A stretch of DNA of 64,000 nt from Patiria pectinifera (lineage: Eukaryota; Echinodermata; Asteroidea; Valvatida; Asterinidae). Below the pieces are notes generated by a model. That model made no database searches and had not been told where the DNA came from. It saw only the letters and a list, made by a program, of their open reading frames with translations. Positions 31,458 through 44,404 of the stretch are shown in pieces. The stretch is from contig CM057148.1 of NCBI GenBank assembly GCA_029964075.1, positions 32,853,916-32,917,915 on the forward strand, in the 5' to 3' direction. A program made the translations under genes and the position numbers. The stretch's first letter is position 1; every line of letters begins with the position of its first letter.

Positions 31458-34400
31458 GTAAGACTTCATTTGGAATATTTCGGTAACCTTTTGATTTGTC
31501 TCTACTTTGTCTTACTTGCCATGCGCCAAGCTCCTGGAATGAGATATTGTCTGTGTCCATTGTCATTCTGTCCATTGTCACTTCACTGAACGTTAATTCT
31601 GTATACTGCTTTCAACTATCATAACCCAAGCTTTGCAAAAGGTCAAAATGATGTTTGGAATCTATTGCTTGGGGCAGTGCACAAGATCTAGTGTGCCAGT
31701 TTTCTGATTCAGTTTAAAACCCATTTATATTATTTCACAACTTGGATGTAAAATGAAAGTTTTCAGATGCATGATTCAAATTGTTTGATGTCAACAAAAA
31801 AACCTCTTTTGTAAGACTACTTTTTTTCAGTTCAAAGAGGACATGGCCACAATGTATGTTTTGATTTAAACAATAACACAATTATATTTAGGTTTAAACA
31901 ATAAAACAGTTAGATCAAGGTGATTTAATGTGGTTATTCTGGGATCTCCGTTGGTACCGTCAATATTGTACTCTGGCCGATACCGATATATCGGGGTTTT
32001 TTATATCGATATTATCGATATATCGATATTTTATTCATTTTAATTTTCAAGTTACTATAACAGGCGTGAATTGCATGGGATCTACTCTTTCATTCGCTTA
32101 AAAAACATAGCTTGACACCGGATCTGCGTGGGGACGTTTTAAGTCGTGAACCCCAAACACGACAAGTGATATGGTCAATGACCACACCAGACCCTTAACT
32201 TACAGATCTCATGGCATCTCCTTAAGTGTGCGATAGTGGTTTCGGAATCTATATCATACAGTACACCTTTCCAGTCACAGTAACAAAAAGTGAAATTCAT
32301 TTTTTGCACCAAAATGTCCAGGATAGTGCAACAGATGTCATCATTAGTGATTCTGCACTATGTTCCTTAAATTTTGTACACATAAAGTCTGAAATGTTCA
32401 ATCAATCATTGTTATTTTAGATACGTGTATTATCAACGAATTATGCTTTTTAGAGTGGCCAATGCATATTTATGATTATGCAAATAAGGGTGGAGTTTGC
32501 AGACCGATGTCAATTGAGAATACATTTAACTGCAACTGCCTACCGACATGGTGTTGCTAGGCAACTGTATATCCATGGTGACAGTGCATTTTAAAGGGGC
32601 TACTGATGGGTGGGGCATTTTTTTCCCGGTGAGAGCCTGTGGGAAAATACAAAACGATGCAACTTCTTGAGACCGCTAAATATAAGTAAACCAAATTTCA
32701 CGTCTTTCGGGAAGTCCAACCTCACAATAAAGGATCATGTTTCTACAACTATTATCACCTTGTGTTTGTCAAGTATTTTCTCAAGACCTTAGATACATGG
32801 GATGGTTCTGTCTTCAACTCAGTAAATAAGGCAAACAGAAACGGATTTGATTTTAACTTCAAGAGCAAAAGCACAATTTTATTTTAAAGAAAAATCAAAT
32901 GAAGAAAAGAAGAGGAATATTTACAAGAATATTTACAAAATAATCAAATTAAATCAGAGGAACTTCCACAATTCAAGAACGCAACTTAAGAACGATCCAA
33001 AGAAATCAGGGTTTCCCTAAAGATGACAAAATGTAACAGAATTCAACTTAGGCAAATCAAAAGAAACTTCTCAAATCAAGCAAATTAAATCGCAGGTTAA
33101 ATTAGCAGGTTAACTTAGCAAGTTAACTTAGCACGGTATACAAATTAGCTACTTTGCAACAACACACAAAATCATGAAAGCGCAATCCAACAAAATAATT
33201 CAGCAATTTCTCAACTGAGTCTTAACAAAATATTAACGGAAAATTTGCTGATCCAGCAAAGAAACGAATACAAAAATATCAATCCAAATCTTCAAATAAA
33301 GCCAACTTAGTTGTTACATTAAAAGAAACAAAGTAAACAAAACAAAGCAACCGGTCTTTAAGTTTTACAAATTACAATTTAAATCAAAGCCAATTTGTGG
33401 GTTTTAGATGCCATATTCTAGATGATGTTTAAGATACTTGCAACCTTCCCCAGATACAGAATTTGGCTCAGGTGGGTGACACGGGCGTGGACTGGCTGGT
33501 CGTCTCTGCCTCGATCAGTGTGTGGATCAGTCACCGCCTGGCTACAGTGGGGGTCCCTGCCATTTAGAGATTGGCCTCACGGGATCGGAATTGGGTTGGT
33601 TGTTCCCACCAGGGAAAATGGTTATCTATGAAATGTAAAATAACCCAAAACACTACAAATCTCTGTTCTTTTGTTACCACACATGAAAATACAAATTGAT
33701 CTCAAATAATGTCTAAATAAGTGGATTCAGAGTATACCCAAACACGATTAAAAAATCAGTTTTTGATAATAAAAAGGAACTTACGGTAATTCTTGGAGAG
33801 TGTACTCTTGAGTCAGGCTACTGCCGTGTGACGTCTGGTCATATACAGATGAAGAGAGGGTCAAGCAAGTACTTTTACATGTACTTTTGACTATACGTGG
33901 CTCTCGGCCTCAACAGTTTAGGTTGGCCGGCCCGGTACCTGCGGTGGCTGCTTCCACTCGCCTGCTGGTTACGGGTGGCGATGACCCAACACAATTTCAC
34001 ACAAATAACTCTGGGACACCTCTCTCTCCCAAACGCACAAATGGTTCTCTCCCACACTCTACCTTACGCTTCAAATTTATACCACGTTCAAAGAATGTGC
34101 TTTCACCTGGACTTCCGAGAACATATAAAATACTACAAACGAATTCCCAAGGAAAAGACAGTAAATTACCATAACCATTCATTTCGAGGGGCGTCTTCCT
34201 ACTGGTACCGTCGAATAAAAGAGATAATTGGCCGGTGTTACCAATTAGGTGCGAATTCCGTGAAGACATCGCGTTTAAAAACCGTTGTGTAAGTATCTGG
34301 ATCGAAGTGTGATAAACTGCGTGAATTCGGGGTCGAGTGAACGATAAAGGAAACAGACACGAAACGTACAAAAAAACTCTGGCATAAAAACGAGACATAA

Positions 34401-34989
34401 AAAAATGGAAATAATTTGACAGTGTTGCTGATGAGAATGTTGGGGAAATGTCGAACAAACAACTCAAAGAAAAACCAATTCATTTTCTAACTCTTTAATT
34501 CCAATTTTGGATTTCTTTCATTTCAACCAATCACAGCACTGGGAAAAAGCGGCGAGTAAGACAAACACCGAAAATTATCTAGGCCAAGCAATTCCCATGC
34601 CAGTCTCTGTATTTTTCTTGACCCGCTTTTAGTTTCAACAGCCAAAAATTACTGACATGAGAAAACAGAAAAATACATGCATTTGACAACTTCACGATTT
34701 CAAAAGCACAACTCATCATTACTTTGAGACCGTGGATTCCAGCAAATATCAACAGAAAGTTCCGCCGCTCGGCATGTCGTATCGTATATATTCTCAATCA
34801 CAAACAAAACTGACGCCGGGATTTGGTGTTTTAATTCCGAAACGGTGGAAATGCTGGTAAATTGTTCTAAGGGTACACCCCTAGACCGTAATGGTGTGAT
34901 CCAATTCACTTTGGCGACATGTTCTAGCGTCCGTATTGCATACGTTGCCTACATGGTATGGGATACACGCTGCCATGCATAGTGATATC
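31458..34989. other. 9.1-kb intron, left part, unassigned
   Basis: Near 31990-32035 a dense run of ATCGATATATCGATAT palindromes resembles sequence at 62580-62660 and is probably the end of a non-autonomous transposon. From about 32800 to 33420 the sequence is A-rich and near-unique. From about 33440 to 34300 it is GC-richer, with a 131-codon open frame (33897-34292) that has no recognisable domain. It may be an old insertion, but I could not define its ends. Confidence 0.4.
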
Positions 34990-35755
34990 ATCAGCATGTG
35001 GTGCTAGTTTACGTACGTCTATCTATTCAAAGACATCTAGACATCTATTCAAAATACATTTTTGCAAATTTTCAACCTGTCGCTAGAGGGCGCTCGAAGA
35101 TTGCATGACGTCATTGGTAGATGATTTGAAGAATACTTTTAGCCAAGAGACTAACACTGTTGAAAGCAAGTTCATATCTATTATCATTTTTAAATAATAA
35201 GCCACTTCCGGTTTTGGCCTTTTTCGACCGGAAGCAAGGGTCACGTGATTTCACGCACACTGAATGAAATAAAGACCTCAACCTACTCTATCACTTTCCG
35301 GCAACAGAATGCTACGGATGCGTACAGTTGATTTCTTATGCATTTTTAAAAATTAAAATTGTCACAATTTAATTGCCTATAAATACACACCGGATGACGT
35401 CATCATGACGTCATCATTACACAATGTTGTTTGAATTAGGGTCTTTGCTTGGACAAAGATTGGTGTAAATGAATTACTGGCAAAGAGTCGAAAATGCCCT
35501 TTGAAAAGCGACAATTTCTTTTAAATGTCTGTGTACAAAGTCTATGGGAAAAATTAAATATTCAAAAATCTGTAATAAATTAGTCGATGACGTCACCATG
35601 ACGTCAATCTTCGGGACACATCTTTGCTATAGGGACTATGCTTATGCTAACTTTGAATGATGTACTGTATGACAAAGATTAATGCCAAAAGTGGAGGCCA
35701 GAAAAAACGTGCACAAAGTCTATGGGGTTTAGGCGACAAAAAGAAGAAAGAAAAA
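34990..35755 (-). mobile_element. family C body, interrupted near its 5' end (E1)
   Basis: This minus-strand segment matches 38930-39800 (same orientation) and about 10080-10940 (opposite orientation). Common marks are TCGCTAGAGGGCGCTCG (35080-35096), AAGCCACTTCCGGTTTTGGC, TCACGTGATTTCACGCACAC and CACAAAGTCTATGGG. It stops in the A-rich tract that should lead to its 5' hairpin, where the CTAG end of another element (35756) begins. The missing 5' hairpin is most simply the one at 40016-40043. Its own 3' end is not recognised. Confidence 0.5.
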
Positions 35756-37418
35756 CTAGACATATGTTTGTGGACAAACATAGGGCTGTTTCGGTAGCTT
35801 TTTGTGACATGTGACATGTGTTCCATCAACGAAGGATGTGTGGTTCTGTTTATAATAAATGGTGGCATATAATATGTGATTCCATTTTCATAGGGCTTTG
35901 AATTATGACGTCACATGTCACGTGATGACGTCATGATGACGTCACATAAAGTTTCATCTATTACTATAATATTATCGTAAAGAACAACTAAGCCAGAGCA
36001 AACATCGTTGAAAGCAAGTTCGCGTCTTTCACCAATTTTAAATAACAAAGCACTTCCGGTTTCAACCAGAAGAAAGGGTCACGTGATTTATTTGCACATA
36101 TTTCAAAAATGAAGACCCTCGATAATTCTATCAATTCTCGCAAAAATCATGTTCAGGTCTTTCACGGTTGATTTTATATTGATTTTTAAAGATTATATCT
36201 ATTAATCTTTAACGAGACGTCACGTAGCCCATGATGACGTCATCATTACGTCACTTCAATTTTCATCTATAACACATCCCGGTCTAGGTACATACCAACT
36301 TTCGATCCAATCGGACCAGTTGTTCTGTAGATATTGGCCCTCGAAATATGCACGTTTAGTATGACGTCACATGTCACGTGATGATGTCATCGTGACGTCA
36401 CTTCAATTTTCATCTATAACACATTCCGGTTTAAGTACATACCAAGTTGTAACCGAATCAGACCTGTAGTTCTGTAGATATTGGCCTTGAAAATATGCAC
36501 ATTTGATATTACGTCACATGTCATAGATATTGGCCTTGAAAATATGCACATTTGATATAACGTCACATGTCATATGATGACGTTATCATGACGTCACTTA
36601 AATTTCCATCTAAAACACATCCCGGTTTAGGTGCATAACAAGATTCAACCCAATCAGACCTGTAGTTCTGTAGATATTGACCTTCAAAATATGCAATTTT
36701 TAATATGACGTCACATGTCACGTGACGACGTCACATCACGTGATGACGTAATCGTAATGTCACTTAAATTTTCATCTATAGCACATCCCGGTTTATAGGT
36801 ATACATACCAAGTTTCAACCCAATCAAACCTGTAGTCATGGAGATATAGGCCTTCAAAATATGCACTTATATTGTGACGTCACATGTCATGTGATGACAT
36901 CATCGTGACAACAGTTAAATTTTCATCTATAACACATCCCGGTTTAGGTACATACTAAGTTTCAACCCAATCGGACCTGTAGTCATGGAGATATACGGCC
37001 TTCAAAATATGCACCTATATTGTGACGTCACATGTCACGTAATGACACCATCGTGACGTCACTTAAATTTTCATCTATAACACATTCCGGTTTAGGTACT
37101 TGCCAACTTTCAATCCAATCGGACCTGTAGTTCTGGAGATATAGCCCAATCTGTCAGATCAAGCCGAATTCTGCTAGAAAATGGTCACAATAGAAAAATC
37201 GCATATAATGTGACGTCATGTGACTCATGATGACGTCACGATGATGTCAATGTTCGGCACACAACTTCAGATGCTGGTCTTAGTGTATGCCAAGTATAAA
37301 GTCAATCGGATTGATGTTAGTGCCCAAAGTGCCTTCCACTGTGGAAACGTGTACAAATGCTATGGGAGATGGCTGAAAAAGAAGAAAAAAAGAAGAAAAA
37401 GGAAAAAAAAAGAAAGAA
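35756..37418 (-). mobile_element. family B-like hairpin element (E2), split by E3
   Basis: The minus-strand 3' end is intact. CTAG at 35756-35759 is followed by the hairpin ATGTTTGTGGACAAACAT (35764-35781) and the subterminal GGGCTGTTTCGG. The body is a series of units with TGACGTCA octamers, ACACATCCCGGTTTAGGT and CAATCGGACCTGTAGTTCTG. It runs into an A-rich tract at about 37375-37418 where element E3 is inserted. Its 5' hairpin, GGCTGTTTCGGCA/TGCCGAAACAGCC, is the one at 39962-39991 beyond E3, whose sequence matches this 3' end. Confidence 0.55.
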
Positions 37419-39934
37419 CTAGAGCTGTATGTCTGTTTGCAAACAGAACACAGGGCTTTTTCGCATTTTACAAATATTTGTTTCTTTTGTCGTTTTGCAG
37501 TCACTTTTCAGAGTGCTTCATGCAGTTAAAGGTTGTTCAAAACGCTTAGAATAATTCCTAAAGTATAATTTTATCAAATGATATCACTTGCCCTGCAATG
37601 ACGTCATTTTTAAGACCCTTCTCAATGCACATTTTGTCATTGTGATTTTGGTTTGAACCAAGTTTAATGTCAATCTGATGAAAGAAAGTGTGCAATTTGT
37701 GGAAGCAGAATAAAATTATAAATATCGAAAAATTCTAAAAACCAAACGATGACGTCATCGTGACGTCACTTTAAACTTTGTATACTAGTACCATTATTTA
37801 CCTTCCCATTAAGTTTCATGACAGTCAGGCCTTTCCTGATATGTATTTTGAAAAATTACATTTTTATGACGTCATAATGATGTCAGATATTTTTTTGCAA
37901 AATTTTGTGCAAATACCTTTTACCTAACAGACCAAATACACAAAGAATTTTGAATTTTGCATGTTACGTTCATGAGATATGTCTAAAAGGTCAAAAACTT
38001 CAAATATTCATATAAAATCTCTGAATGACGTCATCATGGCGTCACCTAATTTTGTTTTACCTATAACACATCCCGGTCTAGCCAAATACCAAGTTTCAAC
38101 CCAATCAGACTTACAGTTCTGTAGATATAGGACTTTATAATATGCACGTAAATTTTCAAAAATCAATTAAAAAAATAAGGTGATGACGTCATTATGACGT
38201 CATAGTCTTGGCATAATTTTGTATGAGGGTCTTCCTTGGCTGTAACATTGATGACGATTCCAGATCGCCAAGTTATAGAAATGGTGGCTTGAAAACGTGT
38301 ACAAAGTCAATGGGCTAACACGTGTACAAAGTTAACGGGCTAAAGAAAATCCCACTGCAGAAAAATTGCACCTTTAAATACGTGATTTGCCTTTAAACTG
38401 AAACATTTTTATAAAATATTACATGATATTCTGACCCTTAGGAATCTGTTCAATCGAATGACAGCGAAAAAAATACGATTTCTCTTTCCTTCTCATAGTA
38501 ATTCTCGGCTGAAGTTCAGAACTACTCAGTATATCAGTGTTGTATAGGAAAAGACTTGTGGAAAATCCCACTGCAGAAAAACTGCACCTTTAAATACGTA
38601 ACATAGGGCTTTTCGGCATGATGATTTTTTATTATACGTCCCTGACTATGCGCACGCATGAACATAAAATCTGTCAAAGTTAGCCGAAAATCGGCTAAAA
38701 CGGTCACTGTGATGTGGACAGGATTTGACCTCGGCAACACGTGCTCTGCAGGCTGACTGACATACGATGTATGTGCGTAACGTACGTGTATGTACATGTA
38801 CATATAGACGTTCTGTGCATGTTTTAGAGCAGAGGTATTGTCAACCTGAAGTTTTAAGCATGCGCAGGGCATGTCAGAGTTCGCTTATTGCCTCAAAGCT
38901 TTGAAATGTTTTAGACCTACCCTTAAATTGATAATTAAAGTAAAAATTAACATAAAAACTGCCATGGTTGATTTTTCAGGAATTTTCAAATGAAAAAGGG
39001 TCTTTTTATTATAACTTCCGGTCTGATGACGTCATTCGCCTAAAACTTCGCACATGTCTTAAGTGGGTCAAGGTCATTATATACACCATTATTTAGGCGA
39101 TTCCGACATACTCCGCCACAGACATCGTTTCAAAATACATTTTTGCAAATTTTCAACCTGTCGCTAGAGGGCGCTCGCAGATTGCATGACGCCATTGGTA
39201 GATGATTTAAAGAATACTTTTAGCCAAGACACTAACACCGTTAAAAGCAAGTTCATATCTATTACCATTTTTAAATAATAAGCCACTTCCGGGTTTGGCC
39301 TTTTCCGACCGGAAGCAAGGGTCACGTGATTTCACGCACACTGAATGAAATAAAGACCTCAACCTACTCTACCATTTGCCGGCAACAGAATGCTGCGGAC
39401 ACGTACGGTTGATTTCTTATGCATTTTTAAATATTAAAAGTGTCACAATTTAACTGCCTATAAATACACACCGGATGACGTCATCATGACGTCATTATTA
39501 CACAATGTTGTTTGAATTAAGGTCTTTTCTTGGATAAAGATTGGTGTAAATAAATTACTGGCAAAGAGTCAAAAATGCCCTTTGAAAATCGATAATTTTT
39601 TCTTAATTTCTGTGTACAAAGTCTATGGGGAAAATTTAATATTCAAAAATCTCTAATAAATTAGTCGATGACGTCACCATGACGTCAATCTTCGGGACAC
39701 ATCTTTGCTATAGGGACTATGCTTATGCAAACTTTGAATAATGTATGACAAAGTTTAATGCCAAAAGTGGAGGCCAGAAAAAACGTGCATAAAGTCTATG
39801 GCATTTTAAGTGGAACAAAAAGAAGAAGAAGAAGAAGAAGAAGAAGAAGAAGAAGAAGAAGAAGAAGAAGAAGAAAGAAAAAAAAAAAAACCAGAACAAA
39901 AACAAAGGCTTTTTCGCAAAATTGCGAAAAAGCC
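37419..39934 (-). mobile_element. family C hairpin element (E3), complete
   Basis: Both ends are present on the minus strand. The 3' end has CTAG at 37419-37422, the perfect palindromic hairpin TCTGTTTGCAAACAGA (37432-37447) and subterminal GGGCTTTTTCGCA (37453-37465). The 5' end is the hairpin GGCTTTTTCGCAA/TTGCGAAAAAGCC at 39907-39934. The sequence of the subterminal repeat matches the 5' hairpin, as asymmetric terminal inverted repeats require. Length is 2.5 kb. The body includes the conserved 700-bp family C segment and a (AAG)n run (about 39821-39873) next to the 5' hairpin. It is non-coding; Glu/Lys- and Phe-rich open frames come from the AAG run. Confidence 0.62.
39821..39873 (+). repeat. 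(AAG)n microsatellite
   Basis: About seventeen AAG units followed by an A run. It lies in the position of the T-rich tract behind the 5' hairpin of the minus-strand element. It creates spurious open frames rich in Glu, Arg, Phe or Ser. Confidence 0.9.
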
Positions 39935-40251
39935 AAAAAAAAAACCTTTAACGAAAACAAAGGCTGTTTCGGCAAAAGTGCCGAAACAGCCCAAAAAAAC
40001 AAGAACAAAAACAAAGGCTTTTTCGCAAAATTGCAAAAAGGCCAAAACAAAACAAAACAAAACAAAATTTAACGAAAACAAAGGCTGTTTCGGCAAAAGT
40101 GCTGAAACAGCCCAAAAAAACAAAAAACAACACTTTAACGAAAACAAAGGCTGTTTCGGCCGGTTGCCGAAACAGCCAAACAAAAACAAAAACAAAAAAA
40201 TTAAAATCTGAACGAAAACAAAGGCTGTTTCGGCAAAAGTGCCGAAACAGC
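39907..40251 (-). repeat. six stacked 5' terminal hairpins
   Basis: Six hairpins of 28-30 nt occur within 345 bp, each preceded on the plus strand by ACAAAGGC-type sequence and separated by A-rich spacers. They lie at 39907-39934 (TTTTTCG type), 39962-39991 (GTTTCGG type), 40016-40043 (TTTTTCG, decayed), 40083-40112 (GTTTCGG), 40149-40177 (GTTTCGG) and 40223-40251 (GTTTCGG). Stems are 11-13 bp. The first three pair in order with the bodies and 3' ends at 37419, 35756 and the body at 34990. The last three have no recognised 3' partners in the window. Confidence 0.75.
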
Positions 40252-40329
40252 GAAAAAGATGTAAAGCTATTTTGCTTTATCAAAAATTGTATTTTTTTCT
40301 CACTTCAGAACGGAGAACTTTTAAGAATA

Positions 40330-40497
40330 CATTTTAGAAAGCAGAAATTTATTGTCCTGGTTCAGGGGCCATGTTTGTGTCTTGCTGGTTTTAAACACTT
40401 CCTACCAGTGTTTTATCAGCGGTTTAAAACCACCCACGTGACTGTCTCTCGACCAATTAGAATGGGTAAACTGTTTCAGATATTTATGAATGAGTGA
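40330..40497 (-). repeat. fragment of the ATTGGTCGAGAG element family
   Basis: TTTAAACACTT..ACCCACGTGACTG..CTCTCGACCAATTAGAATGG and the end ATTTATGAATG are the reverse complement of the left part of the element at 28671-29103. One terminus is present and the other was not found. It lies about 100 bp upstream of the MADD exon at 40596. Confidence 0.5.
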
Positions 40498-40595
40498 CGA
40501 ATAACTGCATCTGAATTGATTGAATTAATCTGCAGTTGTGTATGTTTTGGTTGTTTTAATTGTAAATGGCATTGTTCCCTCTCTCTCTTTCACAG

Positions 40596-40917
40596 CAAGT
40601 GAGCAAAGCAGTGTATAAGGGGATTGTATCTGTCTTGAAGGCTGTGATTGCCGGACTGGAATACTCTTTCTATACCCAGCCAGTAGGAGGATTTGCCAGT
40701 GCATATGCCCTTCTTGAGATTGCTCACACACACTACTTTGGAAAGGAACCTGATAAAGGCAAGAAAGCTCATTTGCATGGTGATGGGATTAGAAGTGAGA
40801 GTGCTTATGCCATTGAGGGTTCAGTGGTTGTCACACCAGATGAACAGCATGGTGGCAGCATGGCTGCCATTCCTGAAACACATAGTCTCAATGAGGATAA
40901 TTTTATTGCTGCTATAG
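40596..40917 (+). CDS. MADD: MADD exon with LLEIAHTHYFGKEPDK
   Basis: A strong acceptor (CTCTCTCTTTCACAG) and donor GTGAGC bound 322 nt. It enters on a codon boundary and leaves with one base. The product reads VSKAVYKGIVSVLKAVIAGL, EYSFYTQPVGGFASAYALLE and IAHTHYFGKEPDKGKK, then a variable Ser/Glu stretch, and ends SLNEDNFIAAI. The runs VYKG..S.LK....LE.SY, GG.AS...LLEIAHTHY..KEP and L.E.NFIA.I are diagnostic of MADD. The first two are probably amphipathic helices. This is the best single exon for naming the gene. The variable middle is where vertebrate MADD also differs between isoforms. Confidence 0.95.
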
Positions 40918-41983
40918 GTGAGCTGCTTATATTTCAGTGTTTACAAAGAATTATCCCCTCAAACAGTAAAAGTGATATAAACAGTTCATACATGTTGATA
41001 TACATGTATGCGCATTGTTTTGCACAATTTGTGTAGCATCTTGCACAGTTATCAATAATTCAAAACATTTTGCACAGTATTCTTACTGCGTTTGTATGGG
41101 GAGTCTGTAATGTGCATGGCACTTTTACCATTCTGACTGGAAGATTTGTTTTAAGGGAGAGGGGGCGACTGGTAATATATGCAGTCTAAATGCTTTCCAA
41201 ATGGCTGTATATGATGCTGATAGATGCCACGAAGTACAACAAACAAACAAACAAACAGATGATGAAGCAATGTATGATGGAAGTGGTATTTTTTACACAT
41301 TAAATATATTGTGTGCGCAGTATTTACACCAATTTCAGCTGCATTTACCAGACGGATATGTACATAGATGTAAGCATCACATATCAGTTATAGGCTGTAC
41401 ATGCCATTCATAAACTTGTTTTCATAAAGTCTGTTTTGTGTCTGTCGCACACCTGTATTTAGACCACGATGTTAACTATATAAATACACTCTATGGACAA
41501 TAGTAGTAGATGTTGTCTGATTTTACTGTACAACTGAGGACTCTTATTGTTGCCTTCTTTTGTTCTAAGTGTTTGGATTTACAGTTTTTCCCAACATATC
41601 CCATAAGGTTTGAACAATGACCTTCTGAGGACTTGGCCCAGGTCCCGGGATTATTTTTTATCACAGGTTACCTATTCCATGCCCTCAGACAAATGTCCTC
41701 AGATAACCCTAGCGGTTCAAATCACAGCATGGACACAGGGTAGCAATGGAAATCAAATTTGTGGACATACACACGTAGGATGATGCAAATGACTCCAAAC
41801 AGACTGAAAGCGCACTTTATGAAAGGCTTGAAGCTTGTTGCTGGCTTGAATGTACCGCCAAAAACAAATACTGCAAATCAACAATGCATTTTCTACAGAT
41901 TATGGTTAGAACCAGTCCACGTGAATGTGCGTGGTTTGTATTGGAATGATGTCACTCTCACATGAACCAACAAAATAGTTATA

Positions 41984-42619
41984 CAGTCGACTCCCGTTAG
42001 TGCAAAATCAGATAAGACAAAATCCCGGTTATAACGAAGGTATATCTTCGGTCCCTGCAAAATTGTACAGGTATCTATGGAGGAAATTTGCTGAAGCCGA
42101 AATTGGTAGTAAAATTTTTCTGTTATAACGAAAAGTTTTGGCGACCCCCTGGCATGTAAAGCATTGTTAGTGACCCATTTATTACGAAGGTTTTTGAAAA
42201 CCACAAAAGCTTACTAACTTCATGACTTTTTTCCTTTCTTTCAGACCTAATCTGAAAGCAGCATAATTAGTCATCAATAGGTTCAAGTCAGCTTTGTTTA
42301 GTCTTGCCCACACTGTGGTACAATCACTAATCGCGCACTGTGGTTACCAACAAAGGCCTGTTATCAAAGCATGCTGATGATACCATGATACAATGAGGCC
42401 CAGAAGGCAACAGAAGAAACCACAAGCCGGGAAAACAAAAACAGAAGTAGCCATGCTGACATTTCGTGTTGATTACGCACGTGAACATCATGCACGTTCA
42501 TAGGGCTTACACAATGGTGAACAATGTTTTGGAAACTATTGCATCGGATAATACGAAATTTGGATACAACACACATATTGATTAAGCCCCGTGGATCTTG
42601 TACTAACAGGAGTCGACTG
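41984..42619. mobile_element. pogo/Tigger-like MITE
   Basis: Terminal inverted repeats CAGTCGACTCCCGTTAGT (from 41984) and ACTAACAGGAGTCGACTG (to 42619) enclose 636 bp. TA precedes the left end; the right flank is TG, so the expected TA duplication is imperfect. Internal GGTTATAACGAAGG and TCTGTTATAACGAAAAG motifs are typical of pogo/Tigger-related elements. There is no transposase, so the element is non-autonomous. Confidence 0.65.
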
Positions 42620-44404
42620 TGCTGTGCATGTGATATTTATTATAATTTTTTTTTATTGTTTTAAGAGCAGTTTTTCCACATGACAATGACTAATAGGCTG
42701 TGCCATTTCTTGTCTATTTTTCTACTTTGTCTATTCATGCTGGCCATTAATTTGCATGGAAAAGAGAGTAAGCTTTACAATTAGCTAGTGTTATGTGCCT
42801 GTGGTTTTTCAATGTTGTGCTATTTATGTATAAGCTTTGTGAATGTCACCTTATTTACCAGATACATACAGTACATGTACCTATATGTCTCCCCCCCCCC
42901 CATTAAAAAAAATACAATACAAAACAAAGCAAAACACCAACACGCAACACCAAAACAAAATTCTGCTCCCATACAGAAAGGTAATTTGGTTAGAATTTGA
43001 CTCTTTGAAACACACACATTGCATGATCCAATCAAGTTGGCAAAAATACATCACTCAATCTGCTTCCAGTACATGACGTACATGTAATGGAATCCACCAC
43101 TGATGAAGTACTGGTGGACTTAGTACACATGGCTATATGACAACAGCAGTACGGGATGCTAGGCAATATTCAAGCGGATTCCCCTAGCACTGCTTCAGGC
43201 TGTCAGGCCCAAGTCCATCATACTCCATTAACATTTAGTCAAACCAAGTCTGCAGGACCAAGTCCCCCAATATCTACTGAAATGGAAGGATGGATTTTGA
43301 TGAAGTTGGGGAGTTTAGGGTTAACATTTTTACTGCATGACAAAATTAGCATAATATTAAAGAGGCAGTAAGTCCTGAAATCCCCGAAAATTTCATGTTT
43401 TGGATTGTTTACTTACACTAATTACAAGGTCAAGTTGAAAGGACACTAACCTTATGGCTTACTGTTCCCAAGAAAAGATGGAAAAAAACTTGGTTGCTAC
43501 ATCAGACACGACTGAGTACGCATACATTTTTCCTGTCATTTTCATCCAATGTACGACACAATTGTGTATGTCACATAAATTACACGTGGAACCATTGCAC
43601 AAATGTGACTTCTTATACATCCGCAAAAGGCAAACACTTTAAGGCTGGAATCACAACTAGCCCTGAACAGTCTGATTTTGGGGGTCACAAAATTGGACCC
43701 CAAAATTCATTATCGCACAAGAATAACACAAAAAAGGCCCAGTTTTTTAAAGATTGTTTTGTAGTTTTGGACCCTCAAGCCATATTTCATGAATGCAATG
43801 TGCTAAATTCATAATTCCTTTCGTATTAGGTTTGTTCAGCAATTGGTATATGCACATAATTTGGAATAATTTGTGACGTCATGATGACGTCATCAAAAAG
43901 ACGAATTTGTAAAGCACATACATTAAGCAGGGATATGATTTCTCCATTTTCCCCCCCCCCACAAATCCGTGTTTTTTGGGGCTTCAAATGTCAACCAACG
44001 CGAATCATGTGAATCCGTTGAGAAAATAGGGGGGGTAGAATGTGCTTATTAATTATTCATGAGTTTTGCTTGCCGAAATATCCGACGGACATACTTCGTT
44101 GATCGATATACATGTATCCTACGCACGCACATATTAATACCAAATGTGAGAACGAAGTTGAAGACCATGCGTTGCCGTTAGTCATGTTAGTGCGATCATG
44201 TGATTTTTCGCTCGGGTCCGAAGTTGTGATTATTTAGGTGTAGGTCCTGTGTCGGTATTCGAGATGCATGTGTTGCGCTGGTCAGGTGTACAGACTAATA
44301 TTACTCAGCGTGCACAATGGCATACAGTACAGTACAGTCGTGTGGATTATGCACGTTGTTTTACGTGCGTCGGCTCAGAGTGTTTGTGTACGTATGCTTC
44401 CAAC
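42620..44404. other. intron, unassigned repeats
   Basis: Contains a C run at 42891-42901, a TGACGTCATGATGACGTCAT pair near 43874 resembling family B bodies, and short open frames without domains. No bounded element could be drawn. Confidence 0.45.

Noticed and set aside
31975..32036. Regulatory cluster of ATCGATATATCGAT palindromes
   Set aside because: A similar cluster at 62580-62660 suggests transposon-end sequence. Nothing ties it to a promoter.
39806..40211. Glu/Lys-, Ser- and Phe-rich open frames
   Set aside because: They are translations of the (AAG)n run and of the stacked hairpins with A-rich spacers. No frame shows protein-like composition.
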